This document shows, one piece after another, positions 1 through 8,484 of a stretch of 64,000 bases of DNA (position 1 is its first letter; each line of letters opens with the position of its first letter). Position numbers and translations under genes: made by a program. The stretch lies in NCBI GenBank assembly GCA_021741145.1, contig JAIOYK010000001.1, positions 62,001 through 126,000 of the forward strand. The letters are read 5' to 3'. The stretch is from Rhodospirillum sp. (lineage in GTDB: Bacteria; Pseudomonadota; Alphaproteobacteria; Rhodospirillales; Rhodospirillaceae). A model generated the notes under the pieces. It did no database searches and was not told the DNA's origin. It saw only the letters and a program-made list of their open reading frames with translations.

Positions 1-1767
1 GTTGACCGTGGCGCCCACCGCGGAATAGCTGACCCGGTCCGAACTGCCAAGGTTCCCGACCACGGCTTCGCCCACATGCAGACCGATCCGGGTGGGCATG
101 GGTCGTTCCCCCTTGGCCACCAAAACGCGGTTGAAGCGGGCAATCCGATCCTGGATCTCGAGGGCGGCCAGGCAGGCGTACAGGGGGTGGTCGGGCTGGT
201 CCTGGGGGGCGTTCCAGAAAGCCATGGAGCCGTCGCCAATGAACTTGTCCACCACCCCGCCGTGGTCCACCACCGCGGCCGTGACCTGCTCGAAATAGGT
301 GGAGGTCAGGCGCATCAAATCCTCTGGCGCCAGGGTGTCGGCCAGGGAGGTGTAGTCCCGCACGTCGGAGAACAGGACCGAAAGCTCCCGCCGCTCCCCC
401 CCAAGTGTAATCGCTCCCCGCCCGGCGATGATTTGCCGGACCAGGGTTTTGGGCACATAGAGGCCGAAGGTCCGTAGGGAGCCTTTCATGGCTTCCATCG
501 CCTCGGCCAGGGAGTGGATTTCCCGGACGAAGGTCCGCACCCTGGGGCGGCCTTCCAAGTCCAGGCCGCGAATCCGATCGGCATCCTCCGCCAATAGGGC
601 CAACGCCCGGGACATCCGGCGGGAGATGACATAGGACAAGGGAATCCCAAGGATCAGAACAGCCAGGGCGAACAACAGGCTATTGCGCCGCATGACGTCC
701 AGATAGGCCGTGAAATCGCTCATGGGCGCGGCGACGCCAATATAGAGGTTGCGCCCTTCGCTGACCGCCACCAGGGCCGCCCGGGCAAGGAAAGGCGTGC
801 CGTCTGGCGGCGTGAACCGAGAGACGGTTCCGCCCATGGTGGTCACCGCCCGGAAAAGCTCCCCCATCACAGGGTCACCGGTTTCGTCGGCCAGCAGGGG
901 TTCCATCCCGGCACCCGCCGCCTGGGCCTTCTCCAGCAAGCGTTCCATATCCGGCGTGGCGACCACGGTGCCCTCGGGTGTAAAAACCGCGATGCGCGCG
1001 TTGGCGGACACCGACTGCCGCCCCAGAAAGCGGGACAGGCCACCGAGGGTAATATCAACCCCGAAAACCCCCCGAGGGGCACCGTCGGGTCCGGGATCCA
1101 AGGCCTTGGCCATGGTGATCCCCGGTTCCCGGAGGCTGGAAAAGACATAGAGGTCGGTGACGATCACCCCTTTCCGGTGCAGAGCCTCCCCGTACCAAGG
1201 GCGCTGGCGGGGGTCGTAGGAGAAAGTTTCATCCACCCGGAAGGCGATCCGCCGCCCCGTGGCATCCAGAAAAGCCCAATTCTGGCGACGGTTCTGGTCC
1301 AACCCCGTGATAGACCGCTCGATAAAGCGCGCGCCCTCGGGCGCATCATGGGTGGCACGGACCCGACCGGTTGGCTCGTTCAGGTCGATCATTTGATAGA
1401 ACCGCCCGTCGGCGAATCCAACATAGGTGGAATAGATCTCCGGCGCCCGATCCAGAGCGGACATCATGAACCGGCGAATCGGAAGAATGCCCTGGTTGCC
1501 GGGCGGCTGGTCCACGGTGGGGACAGCGGCCCCCAATTCGGCGACGAGGACCGCTGGCGTCAAAACAGCGGCCACCCGCCCCGCGGTCTTGTCCGACACC
1601 TCGCTTAGCAATTGGCTGGCGGTTTTTTCCGCCGCCCGGCTCGCTTCCATGTGAGCATAGGCCGCCAAGGTCAGAGCGACCACGGTGGTGACCGTGACCA
1701 GAATCGTGAACAGGTTCAACGAAAGGGAGATACGCCGCATTCCCCATCGCTTCCGATCGCTCTGCAT
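1..1767 (-). CDS. Cache-domain class III adenylate/guanylate cyclase (3' end outside window)
   Basis: Membrane-bound class III nucleotidyl cyclase that probably makes cAMP in response to a periplasmic ligand. I read 589 codons from the ATG at 1767; the reading frame is open to base 1, so the C terminus lies outside. A first membrane segment lies at about residues 13-36. A large periplasmic region follows, with Cache-like features (PRQRPWYGEAL, then GVFGVDITLGGLSRFL). A second membrane segment and a short linker lead to the catalytic domain. Both metal aspartates are visible, in LFSDVRDYTSL and DKFIGDGSMAFW; the lysine before IGD fits adenylate rather than guanylate specificity. It is a paralogue of the cyclase at 50444-52621 with the same architecture. 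Domain assignment is sure; substrate and ligand are inferred. Confidence 0.88.
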   Translation of the reverse strand, partial: MQSDRKRWGMRRISLSLNLFTILVTVTTVVALTLAAYAHMEASRAAEKTASQLLSEVSDKTAGRVAAVLTPAVLVAELGAAVPTVDQPPGNQGILPIRRFMMSALDRAPEIYSTYVGFADGRFYQMIDLNEPTGRVRATHDAPEGARFIERSITGLDQNRRQNWAFLDATGRRIAFRVDETFSYDPRQRPWYGEALHRKGVIVTDLYVFSSLREPGITMAKALDPGPDGAPRGVFGVDITLGGLSRFLGRQSVSANARIAVFTPEGTVVATPDMERLLEKAQAAGAGMEPLLADETGDPVMGELFRAVTTMGGTVSRFTPPDGTPFLARAALVAVSEGRNLYIGVAAPMSDFTAYLDVMRRNSLLFALAVLILGIPLSYVISRRMSRALALLAEDADRIRGLDLEGRPRVRTFVREIHSLAEAMEAMKGSLRTFGLYVPKTLVRQIIAGRGAITLGGERRELSVLFSDVRDYTSLADTLAPEDLMRLTSTYFEQVTAAVVDHGGVVDKFIGDGSMAFWNAPQDQPDHPLYACLAALEIQDRIARFNRVLVAKGERPMPTRIGLHVGEAVVGNLGSSDRVSYSAVGATVN

Positions 1768-1984
1768 CGCATCCCCTTGTCATCGGCGCGACGGGCGGCC
1801 CATCACGCCCGCCCAACCATCGCGCCCCAATCCCTCACATGGCATATTTCCTTTTTTTAATTGTCTTCAGGATAGGCTCCCCCCGGGGCAATGCAACTAA
1901 GTCGTTTCGTGTCCCTGATTTTGCCAGCGGCGACACCACCCCCAAATATCCGCAAAGGCCTGGACGAAGGCGGCTCGACCCCGG

Positions 1985-2494
1985 ATGATGGAAAAAAATG
2001 TGCCGACATGCCTCGACCTGCTTTCACAGCCCTCAGACATTCATTGGACTCCCATGTTTCTCGACCGGATGACAGAAACCCAGAAGCGCTGCTTCCTCAA
2101 CCTGGCCAACAGGGTGATCCTGGCCGACTGGCTCGTCCCCCCGGACGAGGAAACCATGCTGATGGATCTGGCCCGCGAACTTGGATCGACAGTGACGGTG
2201 GACGCGAAGTCCCTTTGGGGCAAAGTGGACCTGTCTCCCTTCCATGGGCAAGCGGTCCGGAACCTGCTCGTCTTCGAGCTCTATCTGGTGGCCGAGGCCG
2301 ATGACACCATCTGTCGGGGCGAAGCCATGGTCATCGACGAAGTGGCCCGGGACCTGGAGATCAGTCCGGAAAATCAGGAGATGTTGCGCGCCCTCGCCCA
2401 CGAGCAACATGTCGTGGACCGCGCCAGATTGGATCGAAAAGACCAGGCGGACCGCCGGAACGGACTGCTATCCGACCTGGGTTTCCCAATCTGA
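1985..2494 (+). CDS. TerB-like helical protein, function unknown
   Basis: Small soluble acidic protein of 169 residues with no signal peptide or membrane segment. The pattern of helices with conserved acidic positions (CFLNLANRVILADWLVPPDE, then LYLVAEADDTICRGE, then VIDEVARDLEI) resembles the TerB/tellurite-resistance fold found in many small proteobacterial proteins, but I assign this from memory only. The ATG at 1985 is followed by a second in-frame ATG at 2054 that could be the true start, since the first 23 residues look unlike the rest and neither has a strong ribosome binding site. It stands alone, divergent from the cyclase to its left and convergent with the PAS_5 gene to its right. 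Confidence 0.6.
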   Translation: MMEKNVPTCLDLLSQPSDIHWTPMFLDRMTETQKRCFLNLANRVILADWLVPPDEETMLMDLARELGSTVTVDAKSLWGKVDLSPFHGQAVRNLLVFELYLVAEADDTICRGEAMVIDEVARDLEISPENQEMLRALAHEQHVVDRARLDRKDQADRRNGLLSDLGFPI

Positions 2495-2562
2495 GACTCG
2501 ATCACAGGCACAGGGGCACAGGGGCACACGAGGTTGTGCCGCGAATCGAAGGATCCGCCCCG

Positions 2563-3060
2563 TCACTCCGGCAGTCCGCCCGTCCCACTGTAGATGTCAT
2601 GGCCAAGGACCATGTCGACCACGCGCCCATCCAGGGACAGGGGAAGGCGCAGCCAGTGGATGAGCAGATCCCGTTCCGCCGCATCCCGGAACGCGTGCTC
2701 CCCCGCGACGGGAGCCTTTTGGGAGGCGACATGGGCCAGGATGTTCCGCCAAAACGCAAGATCGAACCCCAAAGGCAATTCATCAAGGAAGTGGCGGGTG
2801 CATTCAAACCCCAGAATGTTGTAGTGGGTTTCCCCCGCGAACCGGAAATAGGGGCGCCCCTCTTCGCCAGACCGGGCCCTGGCACTCCCCAGGTCGATCA
2901 GGACCGTGCCTCGGATCAAATGGCTGGGCAAATCCAACAGGCGGAAGTCCGCGAAGGAAGGAATGGCGATCCCCTCCCTGCTTCGCCGCTCCTCGGAGAG
3001 GCGAAGCCAGAACGCGTGCATTTCCGTTTGAGGTCGCGGGTCAAAGGATCGCATTTCCAT
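2563..3060 (-). CDS. PAS_5 family PAS-domain protein
   Basis: Soluble 165-residue protein made almost entirely of one PAS-like domain of the kind common in Rhodospirillales (Pfam PAS_5). It has the usual order: an N-terminal helix (FWLRLSEERR), then IPSFADFRLLDLPSHL, IDLGS, YFRFAGETHYNILG, and a C-terminal strand pair (RLPLSLDGRVVDMVLGHDIY). I prefer the ATG at 3060 because GGGAGATCCC precedes it at good spacing; an upstream in-frame start at 3099 would add 13 residues that do not fit the family. No output domain is present, so the role is unknown; such proteins are thought to be sensors. It lies in the same direction as the YnjB-like gene, about 145 bp after it. Confidence 0.75.
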   Translation of the reverse strand: MEMRSFDPRPQTEMHAFWLRLSEERRSREGIAIPSFADFRLLDLPSHLIRGTVLIDLGSARARSGEEGRPYFRFAGETHYNILGFECTRHFLDELPLGFDLAFWRNILAHVASQKAPVAGEHAFRDAAERDLLIHWLRLPLSLDGRVVDMVLGHDIYSGTGGLPE

Positions 3061-3205
3061 GGGATCTCCCTTCACGAACACCCCAAGCCTAGGAAACACA
3101 ACGGCTTATCGCCAACCCTAAATTCCGTCCGAACAGGAAGACACATCCTGGAACAGGTTTCCGGATCCCCTTAAGCAACGGAAATCGAAGATATTTCACG
3201 ATCTT

Positions 3206-4420
3206 TCAATGTCCAAACCGCCGGAGCCATTCCCCCTCGATCCGCGACATCCAACTGGGGTGGGGTTCGGGCAGAGGCACGCCACGCGCGTCCGAAGACA
3301 GAGTCGCCTCTCCTAACGGTAGAGAATCGAAACGGCTCCGCTCCTCGGGATCCAGCCGCCCCATGGCAAGCACGGTGTCGTCTCCCCAGTGGGCCGGATC
3401 CTGCTTGCGCAGTTGCGCCTCGGCGGAGAGAAGAAAGTTGGCCACCACCATGGCGCCTTCCTTGTCCGCGGCGTTAAAGGGGATGGCCACGAAATGGGTA
3501 TTCCCGATGGTGCCGCCCTCCAGGACAAAGGTCCGCACGGTATCGGGCAGGAGCCCCTGGGCAATGGCCGAGGAGGCCTCCCCCGTTCGGAACGTCATGG
3601 CGAAATCCACCGCCGCGTCGTCGAGCATCTGGCGCAGGGCTGGGGCACTGGCCGGGAAGGCCTCTCCCTTCCGCCAGAGGAAGGGGTGGATCCTGTCCAG
3701 CCAACGCCACAGGGGGGCGGTCCCTTCGGTGAAATTGGCGTCCGTCGCCGGTGACTGGAGAATCGAGGGATCCGGCGTCAGGTCATGCAGGGCCTGCTTC
3801 AGAAAGGTCGAGCCCGTGAAATCCGGCGGCGCGGGATAGGTGAAGCGCCCCGGATGGGCCTGGATCCAGTCCGCGAGGGCGGTCAGGGTCCGCGGCGGGT
3901 TCGGGACCCGCGCGGTGTCCACCATGAAGACGAACTGGGCCATGCCCCAGGGGCTTTCCAACCCCTCCGTCGGAACGGTGAAGTCCGTGGTCAGGGTGGG
4001 CACCCCCGTGAGGTCCAGAAGGGCCGCGTTGGGCAACCGCTCGAGAAACGGCCCATACAGCAGACCATTTTCCTTCAGGGCCAGGAAGTTCTCGCCGTTC
4101 ACCCACATCAGGTCCGTCCCGCCACCGCTGTCCCGTCCGGCGGATTTTTCCGCCAGGATTCGCGAGACGACCTCGGCGATATCGCCCACCTTCACGTGGC
4201 GCAGGGTTACCCCATGGTCCCGGGCGACCCGTTCTCCCACCCAAGCGATATAGGCATTGACCTTTTCGTCGCCACCCCAGGCGTTGAAGGTCACCGTCCG
4301 CCCCCTCGCCGCGGCCAGCACCTGATCCCAATCCTCGGCCGCCCGACTGGACGCGCCCCCCACCAGAAAAGCGCCCACCACAAGGACGGCCGTGGTCATG
4401 CGGACCAGGATCGACACCAT
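3206..4420 (-). CDS. YnjB-type ABC transporter substrate-binding protein, orphan
   Basis: Periplasmic solute-binding protein of 404 residues. A signal peptide is clear (LVRMTTAVLVVGAFLVGG, cleavage near SSRA-AED). The mature part begins with TVTFNAWGGDEKVNAYIAWV and contains GGTDLMWVNGENFLALKENG, which matches the E. coli YnjB family as I remember it. Family members normally sit with a permease (YnjC) and an ATPase (YnjD). Neither is next to this gene: the left neighbour is a PAS_5 protein and the right one is fabI on the other strand. The start at 4420 has GGAGGTG upstream. The substrate is unknown. It may share a transporter encoded elsewhere or act in sensing. Confidence 0.8.
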   Translation of the reverse strand: MVSILVRMTTAVLVVGAFLVGGASSRAAEDWDQVLAAARGRTVTFNAWGGDEKVNAYIAWVGERVARDHGVTLRHVKVGDIAEVVSRILAEKSAGRDSGGGTDLMWVNGENFLALKENGLLYGPFLERLPNAALLDLTGVPTLTTDFTVPTEGLESPWGMAQFVFMVDTARVPNPPRTLTALADWIQAHPGRFTYPAPPDFTGSTFLKQALHDLTPDPSILQSPATDANFTEGTAPLWRWLDRIHPFLWRKGEAFPASAPALRQMLDDAAVDFAMTFRTGEASSAIAQGLLPDTVRTFVLEGGTIGNTHFVAIPFNAADKEGAMVVANFLLSAEAQLRKQDPAHWGDDTVLAMGRLDPEERSRFDSLPLGEATLSSDARGVPLPEPHPSWMSRIEGEWLRRFGH

Positions 4421-4662
4421 CGGACCGACACCTCCATTGAATTGAAACCCAAGTCCTCAATAGGCCTCCAATCCCCTGGAGAAAAGGGAAAACCCAGCTT
4501 CTCACGCATCCGTGAGGAGGCGCCGGTCATCAAATTTCCTTCACTGTTCCTCCAAGGGTGGGGTTCACTATAGTGCACCGCAACATTACATCCAGAAGAT
4601 TGGGACTCTCCGGGGCGACGCCCTCCGGGCTTCCAAACACCTCCCACGTTAAGGACAAGACC

Positions 4663-5436
4663 ATGGACAATCCGTTCAGCCTCGCGGGCAAGAAGGGCCT
4701 GATCGTCGGCATCGCGAACGACAACAGCATCGCCTATGGCTGCGCGCGCTATTTCAGGCGCATGGGGGCGGAGCTCGCGATCACCTATTTGAACGACAAG
4801 GCCAAACCCCATGTGGAGCCCCTGGCCACGGAACTGGACGCCCTGCTGCTCGGCCCCTGCGACGTCCGCGAGTCTGGCCAGTTGAAAGGGGTCTACGACC
4901 GGTTGGCCGAAGACTGGGACAAACTGGATTTCTGCCTGCATTCCATCGCCTATGCGCCCATGGCGGACCTGCATGCCCCGGTTGTCGACTGTTCCCGGGA
5001 GGGGTTTTCCATGGCCATGGACGTGTCCTGTCATTCCTTCCTGCGCATGGCCCAATACGCCGCTCCCCTGATGACCGAAGGGGGCACCATGCTGACCGTT
5101 TCCTTCTATGGGGGCCGCAAGGTGGTGGAACACTACAACATGATGGGTCCGGTGAAGGCCGCCCTGGAATCGGCCACCAAATACATGGCCGCCGACCTTG
5201 GGGAAAGGGGCATTCGGGTCCATGCCATTTCCCCGGGTCCCCTGCAAACCCGGGCGGCTTCGGGTATCGATCGCTTTGACGAGTTGCTGGAGGCCGCCGC
5301 CAAACGCGCGCCCCAACGCCATCTGGTGACCATCGACGACTGTGGTGCCCTGGCCGCCTTCCTGGTCAGCGACGGCGCCAAGGCCATGACCGGCTCCACC
5401 TTCTTCGTGGATGGCGGCTACCACATCATGGGCTAG
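4663..5436 (+). CDS. fabI: Enoyl-[acyl-carrier-protein] reductase, FabI type (divergent variant)
   Basis: Short-chain dehydrogenase fold enzyme of 257 residues that reduces enoyl-ACP in fatty-acid elongation using NAD(P)H. The FabI-specific nucleotide motif is clear (VGIANDNSIAYGCARYF, residues 15-31), as is the catalytic pair Tyr158-x6-Lys165 in HYNMMGPVKAAL. Canonical FabI has a second tyrosine ten residues upstream; here that position is Phe148, with Tyr149 beside it. The C-terminal half (AISPGPLQTRAASGIDRF, and VDGGYHIMG at the end) fits the alphaproteobacterial second FabI group rather than the E. coli type. The ATG at 4663 is chosen because the family starts a few residues before SLAGKKGLIVG; the frame stays open upstream to 4558. 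The last two codons and stop lie in a triplicated 27-bp unit. Confidence 0.88.
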   Translation: MDNPFSLAGKKGLIVGIANDNSIAYGCARYFRRMGAELAITYLNDKAKPHVEPLATELDALLLGPCDVRESGQLKGVYDRLAEDWDKLDFCLHSIAYAPMADLHAPVVDCSREGFSMAMDVSCHSFLRMAQYAAPLMTEGGTMLTVSFYGGRKVVEHYNMMGPVKAALESATKYMAADLGERGIRVHAISPGPLQTRAASGIDRFDELLEAAAKRAPQRHLVTIDDCGALAAFLVSDGAKAMTGSTFFVDGGYHIMG

Positions 5437-5508
5437 GGCGCGGAACGCGCCGGGATGGGCTAGGGCGCGGAACGCGCCGGGATGGGCTAGGGCGCGGAAC
5501 GCGCCGGA
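5428..5508. repeat. Three tandem 27-bp units covering the fabI stop codon
   Basis: Units at 5428-5454, 5455-5481 and 5482-5508, identical except for the last base of the third. Each begins ATGGGCTAG, the last codons and stop of fabI, followed by GGGCGCGGAACGCGCC. The latter holds a perfect hairpin (GGCGCG, loop GAA, CGCGCC). The period is a multiple of three, so all three copies keep the same frame and stop. Directly seen in the sequence. Confidence 0.97.
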
Positions 5509-5609
5509 AACAGTTCCACGGGACGACACCCCGAGAGAAACCGTCCCAAGAGAAACCTTCGTGGGACGCCCGGACGCGGGGAAATCGGGTCGGCTTCGGC
5601 CGATCCGGT

Positions 5610-5921
5610 CTACTTGGCCGGGGTTTCCTCCGCTTCAATCCAGGTTCCGGCGGTCCGATACAGATCCTCGGAAGCCTTTTTCAGACCCTTGGTATCGATG
5701 GCATCAAGTTTGTCCTTGTAGCGCTTCAACCCCTCGGAGCACTGGTCCACCGAGGTTTCCAGGGATTCGCAGTTCCCCTTGAAGTCCGCCACCGCGGCCG
5801 ACTGGCGATCCAGGGCCGCGAGCAAGCCATCCAGGGAACGCATCAAACGGGCGTAGCCCTCCCCAAGCCGCTTATTGTCATTTACCGCCTTCAAGGCGAT
5901 CACCGGATTCATGGAAATCAT
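5610..5921 (-). CDS. Small helical protein of unknown function
   Basis: Soluble protein of 103 residues, not recognised. It has no signal peptide or membrane segment. Most of it reads as amphipathic helix with heptad-like spacing (YARLMRSLDGLLAALDRQSA, then LETSVDQCSEGLKRYKDKLD), so a coiled coil or helical bundle is likely. Two cysteines occur in the middle. The start at 5921 is preferred over the longer frame to 5984 because GGAG lies eight bases upstream of this ATG; a second Met at 5912 is possible. It converges with fabI and is divergent from the kinase-like gene at 6161. Confidence 0.6.
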   Translation of the reverse strand: MISMNPVIALKAVNDNKRLGEGYARLMRSLDGLLAALDRQSAAVADFKGNCESLETSVDQCSEGLKRYKDKLDAIDTKGLKKASEDLYRTAGTWIEAEETPAK

Positions 5922-6160
5922 AGCCCGTCTCCAGTCGCTACCATTCTCAGTCTGAATAGTTGGGGGAAATGACGTCTTTTTCAACTATTTATCCAAGCGG
6001 GCTTTTCCTGGGGTCGGCGAAGCTCCGGAACGCCCCGTCGAACCGTGACAGCGTCCACCGGGCGGTCTATGCTCCGATCGGGGCCATCGCCATGAAAGGC
6101 CCTTGGAGTCAGGTGTTTTCGTGGTTTCGGAGCAGGCGATTCGGATGACCGGCGGATTGT

Positions 6161-8281
6161 ATGAGTAAAAAGCAAGGGCAAGGACGGATCCTCATCATGG
6201 TCCTTGGCCTTGGGGCCATTATCCTGGCCAACGGTCTTTTTTTTCACGCCCTGGAAACGACGCGGCGGTCCGTTACCCGACATGATCGGGCGCCAGCGCT
6301 TTCGCTGGCGACCAGCCTTTCGCTTCAGACCGGGGATGCCTTGATCCAGACCGATGCCCGCTTGCGTCTGGCGCGGGATAGGGCGAGGCAGGCGGACACC
6401 GCCACCCGACGCACGGGACTCCGCCGGGTTCTGCGCGAGACCATGGACTATGCGCCGAACCTCACCGGCCTCGCCGTCCGCTGGGAGGACGGTCGCGTCA
6501 TCGCAGCGGGCGATGGTCCCTTGCCCGGCATCTATCCCAAGGACCTGGACAGTCGTGACGGCCTTCTGATCGAGGGACCGATCCTCTTGGATCCCGCCAC
6601 GGGCACGCGCATCCTCCGCCTGATCCGCCCCCTTGACCCGACGCCCGGGGAGGAGAATCCCGCGGAGTTGCGGGACACCTCCCTTGCCAGCCCCGCCGAA
6701 TCCATCACAACGCCAGGGACCAACGTGGGGGGGTGGATCTTCGCCGATCTGGCGCTGAGCAGCCTGGACGCGGCCTTCTCCACGACGGTGGCCGACATCC
6801 CCGGCGCCCAGGCCACCCTGGTCCTGGGGGACGGCCAGATCCTCCTCCACCAACCGCCCATGGAGCACCCCACGGGCTATCGTGTTCCCGGATTTCCTCC
6901 CGGCGGCCATCCGGTCGACGGCTCGGTTATCCAGGCCTCTCGAGAGGGGGTGGCGGGCAGCCCGCCCACCCTGGCCTATCGGCAAGTCCCTGGAATGCCG
7001 CTTTGGGTCACCGTCTCCCTACCCAGGGAACCGGTGCTGGACGGATGGTGGCGGACGCCCATGCCCTGGCTCGTCGCCGGGGGACTCACCGCCCTGGTGA
7101 TCCTGGTTCTCATGGGCCTTGCGCTGGCGCGCCTGGACGAACGGGATCGGGCCCGCCGCTTCGCCAGCCAACGCCATACCCTCTTGTTGGCCCAAACACG
7201 GCTCCAAAGAGCCCTGCTTGGAACACTTCCCTCCCCCGTGGTGGTGATCGACGCCCGAGGGCGTATCCTTCAAGCCAACGACGCCTTCGCAAACTGGGTT
7301 GGCCGCCCCGCGGCGAGCCTGCGCGGTGTCGATCCTCGGGAGATTTTGCCCGATGACCCCGCGGACCTGTTGACCGCCCCCCTGGATGGCCGCGCCGGGG
7401 AAACCCGGCAACTCATCTGGCGCCAGGCCGATGGCCGCGCCCGCCGCGTCCAGGCGAACGCCCGAGCCCTGGGAGGGCAGCAAACGCAAGGCTTGTCCGG
7501 AGACCGCTCTCCCCGCAAGGCGGATCGGCCCGTGGCCAAGATCGTCGCCTTCCTGGATCTGACCGACGGCGTCTCCCTGGCGGAAGACCTGACCCGGGCC
7601 AAATCGACCCTGCGCACCTTCGCCCAGGCCATCGCCGAGGACCTCCGCGCTCCATTGGGGGACATGATCGGCCGCATGACCCTGCTCGACCGGCGCCAGG
7701 GGAACGACCTGGACCCGGACTCCCGGTCCGCGGTCCACCAAGCCATCGCCGAAGGCGAGCACATGCGCGTGCTCATCGACGATATCCTGGATTACGCCAA
7801 GGTGGCCCTGACGGCGCCGCCCCGGACCGGGGTGGACAGCAACGCCGCCCTGGAGAAGGCCTTGGTGGAATTGGGGCCGGACATCAAGGAGTCAGGCGCG
7901 GATATCCGAAGTGGCATTCTCCCGCCGGTCCGCTGTGGCGAGGCCCAATTGGCCTCTCTCCTGCGCATCCTGGTTGGCGACGCCATCGAGCGGGCCGCCG
8001 CCGGCCAAACGGCCAAGATCCGGGTTGACGGAACGGAACTGGATGACATGGTTACCCTGACGGTGACCGACGGGGGCGGTGGTCCTCCGTCCCCGGGGGA
8101 GGGGGATTTCGGCGCGCCGCCCCCCAGACCCAAGGTTGGGGTGGGTTTGGCCCTTTGTGGCGAGATCCTGCGCCACGCTGGTGGATACCTGAACCGATCC
8201 ACGGCACGGGACGGTACAACGGTCCAGGCCGTCCATCTGCCCGCGGCGCCCAAGGCGATCACGCCGCGTCGTAGCCGCTAA
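6161..8281 (+). CDS. Histidine-kinase-like sensor lacking the phospho-acceptor histidine
   Basis: Inner-membrane sensor protein of 706 residues. Membrane segments lie at about residues 10-30 and 301-323, enclosing a periplasmic sensor region. A PAS domain follows at about 345-470 (LPSPVVVIDARGRILQANDA). The dimerisation/phosphotransfer helix is at about 480-510 and an ATPase-like domain at 560-690. In the phosphotransfer motif the residues are AEDLRAPL (492-499): glutamate (codon 7637-7639) stands where SHELRTPL-type kinases have histidine. The N box reads VGDAIERA, with aspartate for asparagine, while the G1-like DGGGG and a later GVGLALCGEIL remain. I infer a pseudokinase or scaffold. No response regulator gene is adjacent. 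Confidence 0.85.
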   Translation: MSKKQGQGRILIMVLGLGAIILANGLFFHALETTRRSVTRHDRAPALSLATSLSLQTGDALIQTDARLRLARDRARQADTATRRTGLRRVLRETMDYAPNLTGLAVRWEDGRVIAAGDGPLPGIYPKDLDSRDGLLIEGPILLDPATGTRILRLIRPLDPTPGEENPAELRDTSLASPAESITTPGTNVGGWIFADLALSSLDAAFSTTVADIPGAQATLVLGDGQILLHQPPMEHPTGYRVPGFPPGGHPVDGSVIQASREGVAGSPPTLAYRQVPGMPLWVTVSLPREPVLDGWWRTPMPWLVAGGLTALVILVLMGLALARLDERDRARRFASQRHTLLLAQTRLQRALLGTLPSPVVVIDARGRILQANDAFANWVGRPAASLRGVDPREILPDDPADLLTAPLDGRAGETRQLIWRQADGRARRVQANARALGGQQTQGLSGDRSPRKADRPVAKIVAFLDLTDGVSLAEDLTRAKSTLRTFAQAIAEDLRAPLGDMIGRMTLLDRRQGNDLDPDSRSAVHQAIAEGEHMRVLIDDILDYAKVALTAPPRTGVDSNAALEKALVELGPDIKESGADIRSGILPPVRCGEAQLASLLRILVGDAIERAAAGQTAKIRVDGTELDDMVTLTVTDGGGGPPSPGEGDFGAPPPRPKVGVGLALCGEILRHAGGYLNRSTARDGTTVQAVHLPAAPKAITPRRSR

Positions 8282-8285
8282 TCCC

Positions 8286-8315
8286 AAGGGGCATGGGTCG
8301 ACCCCCATGTCCCTT
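8286..8315 (+). terminator. Hairpin after the pseudokinase gene
   Basis: AAGGGGCATGGG pairs with CCCATGTCCCTT around a six-base loop, with one G-T pair. It starts four bases after the stop codon. No long T run follows, so its efficiency as a terminator is uncertain. Its arms resemble those of the hairpin at 30751-30776. Confidence 0.6.
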
Positions 8316-8484
8316 GTATCGCGTTCAACCACCACGCGGGCTTTACACGCCAGGAGGCGCGGCGGCCGGTCAGCCGCTTCCAGCCCGCGATGAGTCAAGC
8401 TCATCACAGGCTGGTATTAAGTCGTCGCCGCGAACCCAGGAAGCACGGATAAACGGGATCGTCCGGGGATTCCGGATCGCGCCC

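Noticed and set aside
2536-3174. Long plus-strand open frame opposite the PAS_5 gene
   Set aside because: It is the antisense shadow of a real gene in GC-rich DNA; its protein has no recognisable pattern and is rich in Pro, Arg and Gly.
5428-5508. Tandem repeat as a CRISPR array
   Set aside because: The units are directly adjacent with no spacers and include a gene end.
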